Of a stretch of 64,000 bases of DNA, positions 53,561 through 62,593 are shown piece after piece. Source of the stretch: Candidatus Vicinibacter affinis (GTDB lineage: Bacteria > Bacteroidota > Bacteroidia > Chitinophagales > Saprospiraceae); assembly GCA_016714365.1 (NCBI GenBank), contig JADJNH010000005.1, positions 713,501 through 777,500 on the forward strand. The letters are read 5' to 3'. Under the pieces are notes generated by a model that was not told the origin of the DNA, made no database searches, and saw only the letters and a list, made by a program, of their open reading frames with translations. A program made the translations under genes and the position numbers. Position 1 is the stretch's first letter, and each line of letters starts with the position of its first letter.

Positions 53561-56011
53561 TTAATCTTCCAAAAATATCCTTTTCACTCTAGGGGAAATG
53601 CCGCATAATATTTCATAGGGTATGGTATCGCTGGTTTCAGACAGATTTTCAATAGGAACATTTTTACCAAAAACTTCTACTTCATCGCCGACATTTGCTT
53701 CAGGACACAGACTGATGTCTATCATGCACATATCCATACAAACTACCCCAATGATGGGCACTTGTTTTCCATGTAACCACATTTTATATTTTTTTGTGCC
53801 TGCTATTCTAGGAAGTCCATCTGCATAACCCATGCTGAGGACAGCTATAATACTGTCTTTTTTTAAACGACCAGAGCGGTTGTAACTAATGGATTCATCT
53901 TTAGAAATTTTTTTGATTTGGGTAATTTTGGTTTTGAGAATATGGACTTTTTCTAATTGAGTGCCTACTGTTGGATCGCTCTCTATACCATACAAGCCAA
54001 TACCAAGACGAACCATATCCAATTGCATATCCGCATGCCGGCTGACACCAGAACTATTGAGGATATGAAGTAATGGAAAGTAACCTATTGCATTGGTTAT
54101 TTTTTTGGCAAAAGATTTGAAGGACTTGTATTGAATTTTAGTAAAGTCGTCCCATTCGATACTGCTGCTTCCTGAAAGGTGGCTAAATATAGATCCAACT
54201 TTAATATAGGAATGTGAACTAATTATTGAAATGAGTTCATCAACATCTTTTACTTGAAATCCCAGACGGTTCATACCCGTCTCTAATTTAAGATGAATAA
54301 TGCATTGCTTGTATTGTTCAGTTTCTTTAACAAACCTTTTCAATTGCTCAATTGAAAAAATTTCAGGTTCAAGTCTGTTACTCAGAAGTTCATCGAAATC
54401 CGCATTGCCGGTATTCATCACCAGTATGGGCTTTTGAATTCCTTTTTGCCGCAAAAGAACGCCTTCATCGGTATAGGCTACAGCTAGATAATCAATTCCA
54501 CGGTGTTCAAGATAACGGGCGATTTCATATTGGCCAGATCCATAAGCAGAGGCTTTAACCACAGCCATGATTTTAGTTTTCTTATGAAGGCGAGATTTGT
54601 AAGCACTTATATTGTGCGCAATGGCCTTTAAATTTATCTCCAAAATACTGTCATGTCTGGATAAAGCAAATTCAGTAAAAAATTTTTCCAGTGCAAAATT
54701 TCTTGCACCTTTGATCAGAATGCATTCATTTTTAAATGAAATCTTGTCTAAAGATTTAAGAAATTCGTCAGTGTTTGGAAAAGAGAAAAAGCTTATTGAT
54801 TCTGAAAGATGAGGCTTGAGTTTTCTCATCTTATTTCCGACGGTTATTACTCTTGTGAAACGAAATTGTTTTAACAAATGAGCAATTTCTTTGAATAATA
54901 AAAGATCATGGTGACGTGAAGCAAAATCCGAAATCACCAAACTGCGTTTGAGATTTTGATTTTGTTGATCAACAAACTGAAATGCAAGTTTAAGCGACTT
55001 TAAATCCAAACTGTAACTGTCGTTCATCAGGACACATCCATAAAGTCCATCTTTTTGTTCCAATCTCAACTTTAATCCGTGTAGTCGATTGATGGTGTCC
55101 TGAATGGCAGAAGGGTCTAATTTAAAATATACGGCAGAGATGATGGCATGGCAAGCATTTTCTATTGCTGAGATATCGGTAAATGGTAATTCAAATGAAA
55201 ACAAACGTTTTTTCCATGCAAACCGTATTGATGTTGTATGACCATTCGTATATTCCTTCCTAATTAAAAGGTCATTGTGAGGAAGAAAACCCCATGAAAT
55301 TGAATTATTTTTCTTTTTTAGAATATTGTATATGGATTTGTGATCACCGCAATACAGGATGGTTTTTGTATTTTTAAAGAGCTTTAATTTTTCATTTATT
55401 TTTTCTACTTGATTTTTAAATCCGCTGTCGTGCGCATCGCCTATGTTTGTAAAAATTCCAAAAGTCGGTTGGATCATCAATTCCAAACGTTGCATTTCTG
55501 ACTTTTGCGAAATTCCGGCTTCAAAAACTCCAATCTCATGTGCTTTTCCAAGTTCAAGAATGGATAAAGCTACCCCTAATTGCGAGTTGTAACTTTTAGG
55601 ATTTTTACATACTAGAAATTTTGTTTGAAGAATTTGTGAAAGCCATTCTTTAACAATGGTTTTGCCATTGCTACCGGTTATACCAATCACAGGTATTTTA
55701 AAATGATTTCGATGTACGCTCGCAAATTTCTGTAAGGCATTCAAACTATTTTTTACCAAAAGTATGCATGAATTTTCTGGAGCTTTTTTGGTGTGCTGAC
55801 TTACAAAGAATCTAACACCTCTTTCTGCTAGTTCCGGAATGAATACATCTCCTTTGGTGTGTTGACCTTCCAGTGCAAAAAATATACTTTGGGAAGGATG
55901 ACTTATGTAACGAGAATCGGTATCAACATAACAAATATTTATATCGGACTCAACATGACCAATGATCTTGGCATCGATGATTTTGGCAATTTCTTCAATA
56001 GTGCATTCCAT
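53561..56011 (-). CDS. murF-alr: MurF-alanine racemase fusion
   Basis: The 816-aa protein joins a MurF ligase (residues 1 to about 450; ATP loop TGSNGKT with Lys117; NSYSLD) to an alanine racemase (about 455-816; PLP Lys486 in VVKASAYGSG; LKLETGMNRLGF; VRLGIGLYG; SYNRSG; VCMDMCMIDI). MurF adds D-Ala-D-Ala to the UDP-MurNAc-tripeptide; Alr makes D-Ala from L-Ala. The fusion is known in Bacteroidota. It starts 3 nt after the purD stop, so the two are cotranscribed. Confidence 0.93.
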   Translation of the reverse strand: MECTIEEIAKIIDAKIIGHVESDINICYVDTDSRYISHPSQSIFFALEGQHTKGDVFIPELAERGVRFFVSQHTKKAPENSCILLVKNSLNALQKFASVHRNHFKIPVIGITGSNGKTIVKEWLSQILQTKFLVCKNPKSYNSQLGVALSILELGKAHEIGVFEAGISQKSEMQRLELMIQPTFGIFTNIGDAHDSGFKNQVEKINEKLKLFKNTKTILYCGDHKSIYNILKKKNNSISWGFLPHNDLLIRKEYTNGHTTSIRFAWKKRLFSFELPFTDISAIENACHAIISAVYFKLDPSAIQDTINRLHGLKLRLEQKDGLYGCVLMNDSYSLDLKSLKLAFQFVDQQNQNLKRSLVISDFASRHHDLLLFKEIAHLLKQFRFTRVITVGNKMRKLKPHLSESISFFSFPNTDEFLKSLDKISFKNECILIKGARNFALEKFFTEFALSRHDSILEINLKAIAHNISAYKSRLHKKTKIMAVVKASAYGSGQYEIARYLEHRGIDYLAVAYTDEGVLLRQKGIQKPILVMNTGNADFDELLSNRLEPEIFSIEQLKRFVKETEQYKQCIIHLKLETGMNRLGFQVKDVDELISIISSHSYIKVGSIFSHLSGSSSIEWDDFTKIQYKSFKSFAKKITNAIGYFPLLHILNSSGVSRHADMQLDMVRLGIGLYGIESDPTVGTQLEKVHILKTKITQIKKISKDESISYNRSGRLKKDSIIAVLSMGYADGLPRIAGTKKYKMWLHGKQVPIIGVVCMDMCMIDISLCPEANVGDEVEVFGKNVPIENLSETSDTIPYEILCGISPRVKRIFLED

Positions 56012-56014
56012 TGT

Positions 56015-57286
56015 TTAGAGGTCGAACCCTATATCTTTTCGATAATATTTCCCTTCAAAACTTATCTCTTCTGCCAACTTAGATGCAAGGCGCAAAGCTT
56101 CACTTTTTGAATTCCCCAAACTACTTATGGCAAAGACTCTGCCTCCGGAAGTGACCAACTGATCATTCACTTTGGTAACTCCTGAATAGAAAATTATAGA
56201 ATCCATTTCAGTGGTTTCAGGAAGTGTAATGGGTTTATTTTTATCAAATGGTCCCGGGTATCCACCACTTACCAGACAGATGGTGGAAGCAAATTTGTCC
56301 GAAATTTTCATTTTAACTTCATCCAGTTTATTTTGGTCACAAAGTAGAAATAATTCAAGTAGGTCATTGTTCAGCCTCAGCATGACCGCTTCAGTTTCCG
56401 GATCACCCATGCGGCAATTGTATTCAATTACATAAGGTTCTCCCTTGACAACAATTAAGCCAAAGAAAATGAATCCCTGATAAGGAATGTTTTCATTTTG
56501 CAATCCTGAAAGGGTTGGAAGGATGATTTTGTCGATGACCTTTTTCATCAATTCATCATTAGCAAAACTTACTGGTGAGATGGCACCCATGCCACCCGTA
56601 TTAAGACCCGTATCACCTTCACCGATTCGTTTGTAATCTTTTGCTTCAGGCAACAGTATATATTGTGTCCCATTGGTCAATACAAAAACCGAGAATTCTA
56701 TACCGGTTAAAAATTCTTCTATTACTAAATGGCTCGAGGCATTGCCGAATTTGCCCCCTAACATCTCTTTAATTTCTACAGAGGCTTGCTCTTTTGTTTC
56801 TGCGATTACCACTCCTTTCCCTGCCGCTAACCCATCCGCTTTAATAACGATGGGCGTTTGCATTGTTTGGATATAGTTTAAGGCCAATTCCTCTTCATAT
56901 TGATCAAATGCACGATAGCCTGCGGTTGGAATATGGTGGCGCATCATAAACTCTTTGGCAAATTGTTTACTTGATTCCAACCTGGCCCCGGAGGAGCCCG
57001 GGCCAATCAAGATGGGTCGTTTAGGCAATTCTGCTTGTTCAATTAAATCCATAAGGCCGTCTGCAAGAGGCACTTCCGGTCCACAGACAACCAAATCGAT
57101 TTTTTTATCTTTTATAACATCCACTATGCCATTGTGATCATCCGAGTTTATAGAAATGTTTTCTCCAAGTTCAGATGTGCCGGGATTTCCCGGTAGGATA
57201 TAAAGTTTTGTTAGTAAAGGACTCTGGGAAATTTTCCAGGCGAATGCATGTTCGCGGCCACCTGAACCGATAAGAAGGACTTTCAT
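56015..57286 (-). CDS. purD: Phosphoribosylamine-glycine ligase
   Basis: The 423-aa ATP-grasp enzyme starts MKVLLIGSGGREHAFAWKI and has CGPEVPLADGL, IKADGLAAGKGVVIA, GDTGLNTGGMGAISP and YNCRMGDPETEAVM, all PurD landmarks. It joins glycine to the phosphoribosylamine made by PurF. The in-frame ATG at 57313 would add nine residues before the conserved start, so 57286 is preferred. Confidence 0.93.
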   Translation of the reverse strand: MKVLLIGSGGREHAFAWKISQSPLLTKLYILPGNPGTSELGENISINSDDHNGIVDVIKDKKIDLVVCGPEVPLADGLMDLIEQAELPKRPILIGPGSSGARLESSKQFAKEFMMRHHIPTAGYRAFDQYEEELALNYIQTMQTPIVIKADGLAAGKGVVIAETKEQASVEIKEMLGGKFGNASSHLVIEEFLTGIEFSVFVLTNGTQYILLPEAKDYKRIGEGDTGLNTGGMGAISPVSFANDELMKKVIDKIILPTLSGLQNENIPYQGFIFFGLIVVKGEPYVIEYNCRMGDPETEAVMLRLNNDLLELFLLCDQNKLDEVKMKISDKFASTICLVSGGYPGPFDKNKPITLPETTEMDSIIFYSGVTKVNDQLVTSGGRVFAISSLGNSKSEALRLASKLAEEISFEGKYYRKDIGFDL

Positions 57287-57582
57287 GATGTGTGATGATG
57301 TATTTTCGAGCACAAAGAAACGGATAAGTTTAACATCAGATTCAATCCAAACCGTAAGAGTTAAAAAGGTTGGCCAAAATAACTAAAATACAAAATGGCA
57401 ATTTGAAGGTTTCATTAGAAGAATCTGATCAAATTACTTAATTAATAGAATGGTTTGTCTTTATTTTTTTTAATAAATTTCAAATTAAACCCTTTTATTT
57501 AAACTCAATTCAAGGCAAATGAATTCTCTACATCAATTCCGGACTTCACCTTTAGTTTTTTAAAAACCTCATTCGACCTAAA

Positions 57583-59241
57583 TTATTTATTCCTTAATTC
57601 TCTCCTCAATATTTTGCCTACATTTGTTTTAGGCAGGGATTCACGGAATTCCACTGATCTTGGAATCTTATAATTTGTAAGATATTTTCGTGTAAAATCA
57701 ATGACTTCATCCTCTGTTAGACTTTTATCCTTTTTAACAACGAATGCTTTGACAATTTCTCCTGATCTTTCATCAGGAATACCGACAACAGCCACCTCCA
57801 GTACCTTTTCATTTTTAGCAATGATGTCTTCAATTTCGTTGGGATAAACGTTGAAACCTGATACCAGGATCATGTCCTTTTTTCGATCTACTATTTTAAA
57901 ATATCCGTCTTCTTCCATGATTCCAATATCGCCGGTACAGAGCCATCCGTTTTTTATAGTATTGGCTGTTTCTTCTGGTTTATTGAAATAACCTTTCATC
58001 ACTTGAGGGCCTTTTACCTGAATTTCACCCGATTCTCCAAAATTGCATATCCTACCGTTGTCATCAACAATTCTTACATCTGTAGATGGGACCGGTAATC
58101 CTATAGTTCCCAAACGTCCGGAACCATCCAGGGGATTAAGACTTACTACTGGTGAGGCTTCGGTCATTCCATATCCTTCGACCAGGTTGCATCCGGTAAC
58201 TTTTTTCCACCGTTCCGCGACACTGGATTGGACCGCCATGGCTCCTCCAACAGAAACCCTAAGCCCACTAAAGTCACACTTTTCAAATCCGGGATAATTT
58301 AACAAAGCATTAAACAAGGTATTTACCCCAGCCATCAGGCTAATTTTATGGTCTTTAAATGCTTTGGCTACAGAGCCAATATCTTTGGCATTGACAATCA
58401 GTACGGTATTTGCTCCTATGGACATCATGGCCAAAACATTCACTGCGAAGGCAAAAATGTGATACATGGGAAGTGGAGACAATGCAGTTTCCTGTCTTTC
58501 TTTAAGTAAATAACAGATGACTGCTTTAATCTGCATAACGTTTGCCACTAAAGAACGATTGGTTAGCATGGTTCCCTTACTAACTCCTGTGGTGCCCCCG
58601 GTATATTGGAGCATAACAACATCATCGAGAGAATGAGTCACAGGGTTAATGGAGAATTTGGCACCTTCGTTCACCGCATGATTAAAACAAATAGTGTTTG
58701 GGATATTATATTCAGGAACCATTTTTTTTATGTGCCTTACCATAAAATTGACGATTCCCCCCTTGATTGTTCCAAGCATCTCCCCAATCGATGTGGTAAT
58801 GACTACTTGGATTTCAGTCTTTGCCATAATTTTTTCGAGGTTGGCCGCGAAGTTTTCAGCGATGACGATGGCTTTTACCCCGGAATCATTGAATTGATAT
58901 TCCATTTCATATGGGGTATAAAGTGGATTGGTATTCACAATTATCAATCCAGCCCGCATAGCACCAAAAATGGCAATGGGATATTGTAATAAGTTAGGCA
59001 TCATTAAGGCAATACGATCACCTTGTTTTAGGCCCCGGGAATGTAAATACGCTGCGAAATTTCTAGATCTTTTATCAAGTTCTCCATAGGTGATGGATTT
59101 ACCCATGAAGGTAAAAGCATTTAATGGTTTGTATTTTTGAAAACTTTCCTCTACAAAGGCCAGCAAAGATGGGTAAGCTTCCGCTACTATGTTGGACGGA
59201 ACTCCGGGAGGATAATGTTTTAACCAGGGTCTTGATTCCAT
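57583..59241 (-). CDS. Long-chain fatty acid-CoA ligase (FadD-like)
   Basis: The 552-aa AMP-forming ligase has the P-loop-like motif YTGGTTGVSKG, the adenine motif GYGMTEASPVV, TGDIGIMEEDGYFKIVDRKKD and the C-terminal catalytic Lys in KTNVGKILRREL. The N-terminal HYPPGVP and overall length match FadD-type acyl-CoA synthetases. Its chain-length preference cannot be read here. A gap of 296 nt separates it from purD; I see nothing in that gap. Confidence 0.88.
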   Translation of the reverse strand: MESRPWLKHYPPGVPSNIVAEAYPSLLAFVEESFQKYKPLNAFTFMGKSITYGELDKRSRNFAAYLHSRGLKQGDRIALMMPNLLQYPIAIFGAMRAGLIIVNTNPLYTPYEMEYQFNDSGVKAIVIAENFAANLEKIMAKTEIQVVITTSIGEMLGTIKGGIVNFMVRHIKKMVPEYNIPNTICFNHAVNEGAKFSINPVTHSLDDVVMLQYTGGTTGVSKGTMLTNRSLVANVMQIKAVICYLLKERQETALSPLPMYHIFAFAVNVLAMMSIGANTVLIVNAKDIGSVAKAFKDHKISLMAGVNTLFNALLNYPGFEKCDFSGLRVSVGGAMAVQSSVAERWKKVTGCNLVEGYGMTEASPVVSLNPLDGSGRLGTIGLPVPSTDVRIVDDNGRICNFGESGEIQVKGPQVMKGYFNKPEETANTIKNGWLCTGDIGIMEEDGYFKIVDRKKDMILVSGFNVYPNEIEDIIAKNEKVLEVAVVGIPDERSGEIVKAFVVKKDKSLTEDEVIDFTRKYLTNYKIPRSVEFRESLPKTNVGKILRRELRNK

Positions 59242-59363
59242 TTGGGTTGAATTAGTTGGTAAAAATATAAATACAGAGAAGAATTGTGGCAGATATCCTC
59301 AGAATGATGGAATTTTATTTTTTCGACTCATCCCAATCAGCATTTTTTGATCTTTGTAAGGAA

Positions 59364-59963
59364 ATGAAAAAAATAGGCTCAATAGATGATTATATGCAGT
59401 CAATTCCCTTGTCAAGACAAGAAGAATTGAGTTGGCTCAGACAAGTTATTTTGGAGGAAGTCAAAGGTTTGGAGGAAACTATAAAATGGGGAGCTCCGGT
59501 TTATTGTATCAAAGGTAAAAATGTGATGGGCATGGCTGCTTTCAAAAGTTATGTTGGCCTTTGGTTCTTCCAGGGTATTTTCCTGAAGGATCCTTACAAA
59601 TACTTAGTAAATGCCCAAGAGGGTCGAACAAAAGCTTTGCGACAATGGAGATTTCAGAACTTAGACCAAATGAAACCACTTAAGACCTCTATCATACAAT
59701 ATGTAAACGAGGCCATCCTTAATGCAAAAAGTGAATTAGAAATTAAGCCAGTCCATAAGCTAGACCCAATTGTTCTCCAGTCCGAGTTTGAAGAAAGGCT
59801 CAAAGAAACTCCGGTGGCTTATAATTATTTTAATTCACTTCCAAAATCGCATCAAAGGCAGTATGTCGCGTACATTGAAGAGGCTAAAAAGAAGGAAACA
59901 AGGTTAAAGAGGGTCGATAAATGTATTTTAATGTTGTTAGAGAGGAATAAGGTAAACCATTGA
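59364..59963 (+). CDS. DUF1801 / YdeI-OmdA-like protein
   Basis: From ATG 59364 the product is 199 aa: SIDDYMQSIP, LRQVILEEVKGLEETIKWGAPVYCIKGKNVMGMAAFKSYVGLWFFQG (DUF1801), then a C-terminal region with LKETPVAYNYFNSLPKSHQRQYVAYIEEAKKKETRLKRVDKCI (YdeI/OmdA type). Functions are unknown; OmdA-like proteins have been linked to bacteriocin protection. The frame is open upstream to 59286, with ATGs at 59304 and 59307. The 59364 ATG follows a GTAAGG sequence and fits the usual family start, but the longer form is possible. Confidence 0.75.
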   Translation: MKKIGSIDDYMQSIPLSRQEELSWLRQVILEEVKGLEETIKWGAPVYCIKGKNVMGMAAFKSYVGLWFFQGIFLKDPYKYLVNAQEGRTKALRQWRFQNLDQMKPLKTSIIQYVNEAILNAKSELEIKPVHKLDPIVLQSEFEERLKETPVAYNYFNSLPKSHQRQYVAYIEEAKKKETRLKRVDKCILMLLERNKVNH

Positions 59964-60060
59964 ATTCATTATCGTAAAATTTAGTTTGAAAAACCTGGCA
60001 CCCCTTAGTATTTCAAAGTCCTGGTATTTTAGCGGAATTAGGGTCATTTAACACGGGATA

Positions 60061-60103
60061 AAAGAAAATTTTCTTTCTGATAAGAGTATTTGTACTAAAT
60101 TTG
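60061..60103 (+). promoter_or_regulatory. rpsA promoter region with palindrome
   Basis: TAAATTTG at 60096-60103 matches the -7 consensus. Where the -33 should be there is no TTG, but a perfect 16-nt palindrome, AAAGAAAATTTTCTTT, occupies 60061-60076. It could be a protein site or simply AT-rich chance. Confidence 0.5.
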
Positions 60104-60142
60104 CGCCGCTAAAATTATTTCTTAACCTTTAAAAATGCCAAA

Positions 60143-62461
60143 ATGTTGGACGAAAAAGATTTATTACAAGACGACGACCTGAATCCGGAAGATATCCAGG
60201 AATCACTGGACAATCCCGCACTGCTTGAAAAAGACGTGCCTGTTATTGAACTTCTGGAAGAAGAAGTTGCCCTTGAGACCCTCGTCGAAGCCGATGATTA
60301 TTCCGGCCCTCACGATGAGTTTGACTGGAGTGTAACCAATAAGAATGCAGTCAATTATTCACCTGAAGTTGAACAAAAATATTTAGCCGACTACGATGCT
60401 ACTTTCAGTACCATCCAGGATGGTCAAGTGCTCCAGGGAGTGGTGGCCAGTGTAACCGGTAATGATGTAATATTTGACATCAGATTTAAATCTGATGGTT
60501 TGATTCCACTTTCAGAATTCAGAGAGTTGGATCTAAAACCGGGAGATAAAGTTGAAATTTATGTAGAGCGCACCGAAGATGAACACGGTCACCTTGTTCT
60601 TTCCAGGAAGAAAGCAAAGTTGCTTCGTGCTTGGGAAGGTTTGGTGGATTCTTATAAAAACGGTACCATCATTAAAGGTAGCGTCATCAGCAAAACCAAG
60701 GGTGGATTGATTGTAGACTGTAACGGACTGGAGACTTTCTTACCGGGTTCCCAAATAGATATCAAGCCTATTGTAGATTATGATGCATATGTTGGAAAAA
60801 CCATGGAGTTTAAAGTGGTAAAGATTAACGAAACCATCAAAAACGCAGTGGTCTCTCACAAAGCATTGATCGAAGGAGACCTTCAAGAACAAAGAGAGCA
60901 AATTATTTCAGGTCTTGAAAAAGGACAAGTGTTAGAGGGAACAGTTAAAAACATTACTGATTTCGGAGCATTTTTAGATCTGGGAGGTGTAGACGGTCTC
61001 CTATATATTACAGACATCAGCTGGGGCAGAATTAACCATCCATCTGAAGTTCTGGAGAAAAACCAGAAGATCAATGTCGTGGTACTTGATTTTGATGAAA
61101 ATAAAAAGAGAATTTCACTTGGTTTGAAACAACTTCAACCTCATCCATGGGATGTTTTACCTGCGGATGTAGTGGAGGGTTCTGTTGTCAAAGGAAAAAT
61201 AGTGAACATTGAGGACTACGGAGCATTCCTTGAGATTTATCCGGGTGTGGAAGGTTTAATACACGTATCAGAGGTTAATTGGAACAGTCAGCCGGTACAT
61301 GCAAAAGATTTCTTCTTCCAGGGGCAGGAGTTTGAGGCAAAAGTAGTCACCATTGACCGTGAAGAGCGCAAGATGTCACTCTCCTTAAAACAACTGACTG
61401 AAGACCCATGGACGCACGTTCAACAAAACTTCTCAGTAGGAACCAGACACACCGGTGTGGTTAAAAATTTAACTCCATATGGCGTATTTGTAGAGATGGG
61501 AGAAGGAATTGGAGGAATGGTTCATATTTCTGACTTAAGTTGGACTAAAAGATTCAACCACCCGTCAGAGTTTACCAAAGTAGGTAATAAACTGGATGTT
61601 CAGGTATTGGACATCGACATGGAAAACAGAAAACTTTCGCTTGGCCATAAACAATTGGAGGAGAACCCGTGGGATACTTTTGAAAATGTATTTCCTGAGG
61701 GATCTTACCATGAGGCTACTGTACTCCGTAAAGATGACCGAGGCTACACTGTCCAACTTCCATACGGACTCGAAGCTTATGCTCCGATCAAGTTTATGAA
61801 AAAAGAAAATGGTCAGAATGCCAATGTTGAAGAAATATTGACCGTAAAGGTTATTGAGTTCAACCGGGATGAAAAGAAGATCATTGTTTCGCACAGCCGA
61901 TATCTTGAAGATATCAGAAGAGAGGCTGATGATAATGTCCGCAAGGAAAAAGATCAGGAGCGTCAAGTGACCAAAAAGGCAGTTGAAAAACAGCAGTCTA
62001 AAGTAGAAATGACCACGCTTGGGGAAATTGAAGGATTTAGTGCCTTAAAAGAACAACTTCAAGAAAGTGCTAAGGCTAAGCTAGAAGCACAGACCAAAGT
62101 GGAGGTAAAGGAAGAAGCTAAAGTAGAAGCTCCAGCTACCAATTTATTTAATGAACCTGTTCAAGCTGAAGAAAAACCAAAAGCTAAAGCAGCCAAAGCA
62201 GCCAAAGGCGATGACCTTAAAATTATTGAAGGAATTGGACCTAAGATTGCTGAGTTATTGCATGCTGAAGGAGTGGTTACATTCAAGGATCTGGCGGCAA
62301 CTCCATTAGAAAAATTGAAAGAAGTATTGGAGGCAGCAGGATCCAGGTACCGTATGCACGATCCTACCACCTGGCCAGAGCAAGCCAATCTGGCAGCTGA
62401 AGGCAGAATGGATGAGCTAAAAACTCTTCAGGATAGTCTTAAAGGTGGAAAAGTTGAATAA
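60143..62461 (+). CDS. rpsA: Ribosomal protein S1 with helix-hairpin-helix tail
   Basis: The 772-aa protein has an acidic N-terminus (about 1-90), then six S1 OB domains between about residues 90 and 590; examples are GQVLEGTVKNITDFGAFLDL and GTRHTGVVKNLTPYGVFVEM. The sixth is degenerate. A Lys/Glu/Ala-rich linker follows, and about 80 C-terminal residues (DDLKIIEGIGPKIAELL to the end) form a helix-hairpin-helix domain absent from E. coli S1 (557 aa). S1 helps load mRNA on the 30S subunit, which matters in Bacteroidota where Shine-Dalgarno use is low. A strong terminator follows. Confidence 0.92.
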   Translation: MLDEKDLLQDDDLNPEDIQESLDNPALLEKDVPVIELLEEEVALETLVEADDYSGPHDEFDWSVTNKNAVNYSPEVEQKYLADYDATFSTIQDGQVLQGVVASVTGNDVIFDIRFKSDGLIPLSEFRELDLKPGDKVEIYVERTEDEHGHLVLSRKKAKLLRAWEGLVDSYKNGTIIKGSVISKTKGGLIVDCNGLETFLPGSQIDIKPIVDYDAYVGKTMEFKVVKINETIKNAVVSHKALIEGDLQEQREQIISGLEKGQVLEGTVKNITDFGAFLDLGGVDGLLYITDISWGRINHPSEVLEKNQKINVVVLDFDENKKRISLGLKQLQPHPWDVLPADVVEGSVVKGKIVNIEDYGAFLEIYPGVEGLIHVSEVNWNSQPVHAKDFFFQGQEFEAKVVTIDREERKMSLSLKQLTEDPWTHVQQNFSVGTRHTGVVKNLTPYGVFVEMGEGIGGMVHISDLSWTKRFNHPSEFTKVGNKLDVQVLDIDMENRKLSLGHKQLEENPWDTFENVFPEGSYHEATVLRKDDRGYTVQLPYGLEAYAPIKFMKKENGQNANVEEILTVKVIEFNRDEKKIIVSHSRYLEDIRREADDNVRKEKDQERQVTKKAVEKQQSKVEMTTLGEIEGFSALKEQLQESAKAKLEAQTKVEVKEEAKVEAPATNLFNEPVQAEEKPKAKAAKAAKGDDLKIIEGIGPKIAELLHAEGVVTFKDLAATPLEKLKEVLEAAGSRYRMHDPTTWPEQANLAAEGRMDELKTLQDSLKGGKVE

Positions 62462-62483
62462 GAAAATTTTTGAGTGATTTATC

Positions 62484-62514
62484 AAAAGCCTTTGGCCTCT
62501 GGCCAAAGGCTTTT
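62484..62514 (+). terminator. Strong intrinsic terminator of rpsA
   Basis: AAAAGCCTTTGGCC (62484-62497) and its exact complement (62501-62514) form a 14-bp stem with loop TCT, and the right arm runs into TTTTTT. It lies 22 nt after the rpsA stop. Confidence 0.92.
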
Positions 62515-62554
62515 TTGTTTAATAATATTGAATAAAGATTAAACAAAATACAAT

Positions 62555-62562
62555 TAACTTTG
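62555..62562 (+). promoter_or_regulatory. Candidate -7 box of the crtI-like gene
   Basis: TAACTTTG matches TAnnTTTG and lies 31 nt before the ATG at 62594. The nearest TTG upstream is spaced 24 nt away, longer than usual. Confidence 0.45.
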
Positions 62563-62593
62563 TCTATGTTTCGAAAAATGAGAAGCTGATTTG

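Noticed and set aside
60135..60182. Short out-of-frame ORF starting 8 nt before the rpsA ATG, as a possible leader peptide
   Set aside because: Only 15 codons, fully explained by the overlap with rpsA; no hairpin or terminator accompanies it.
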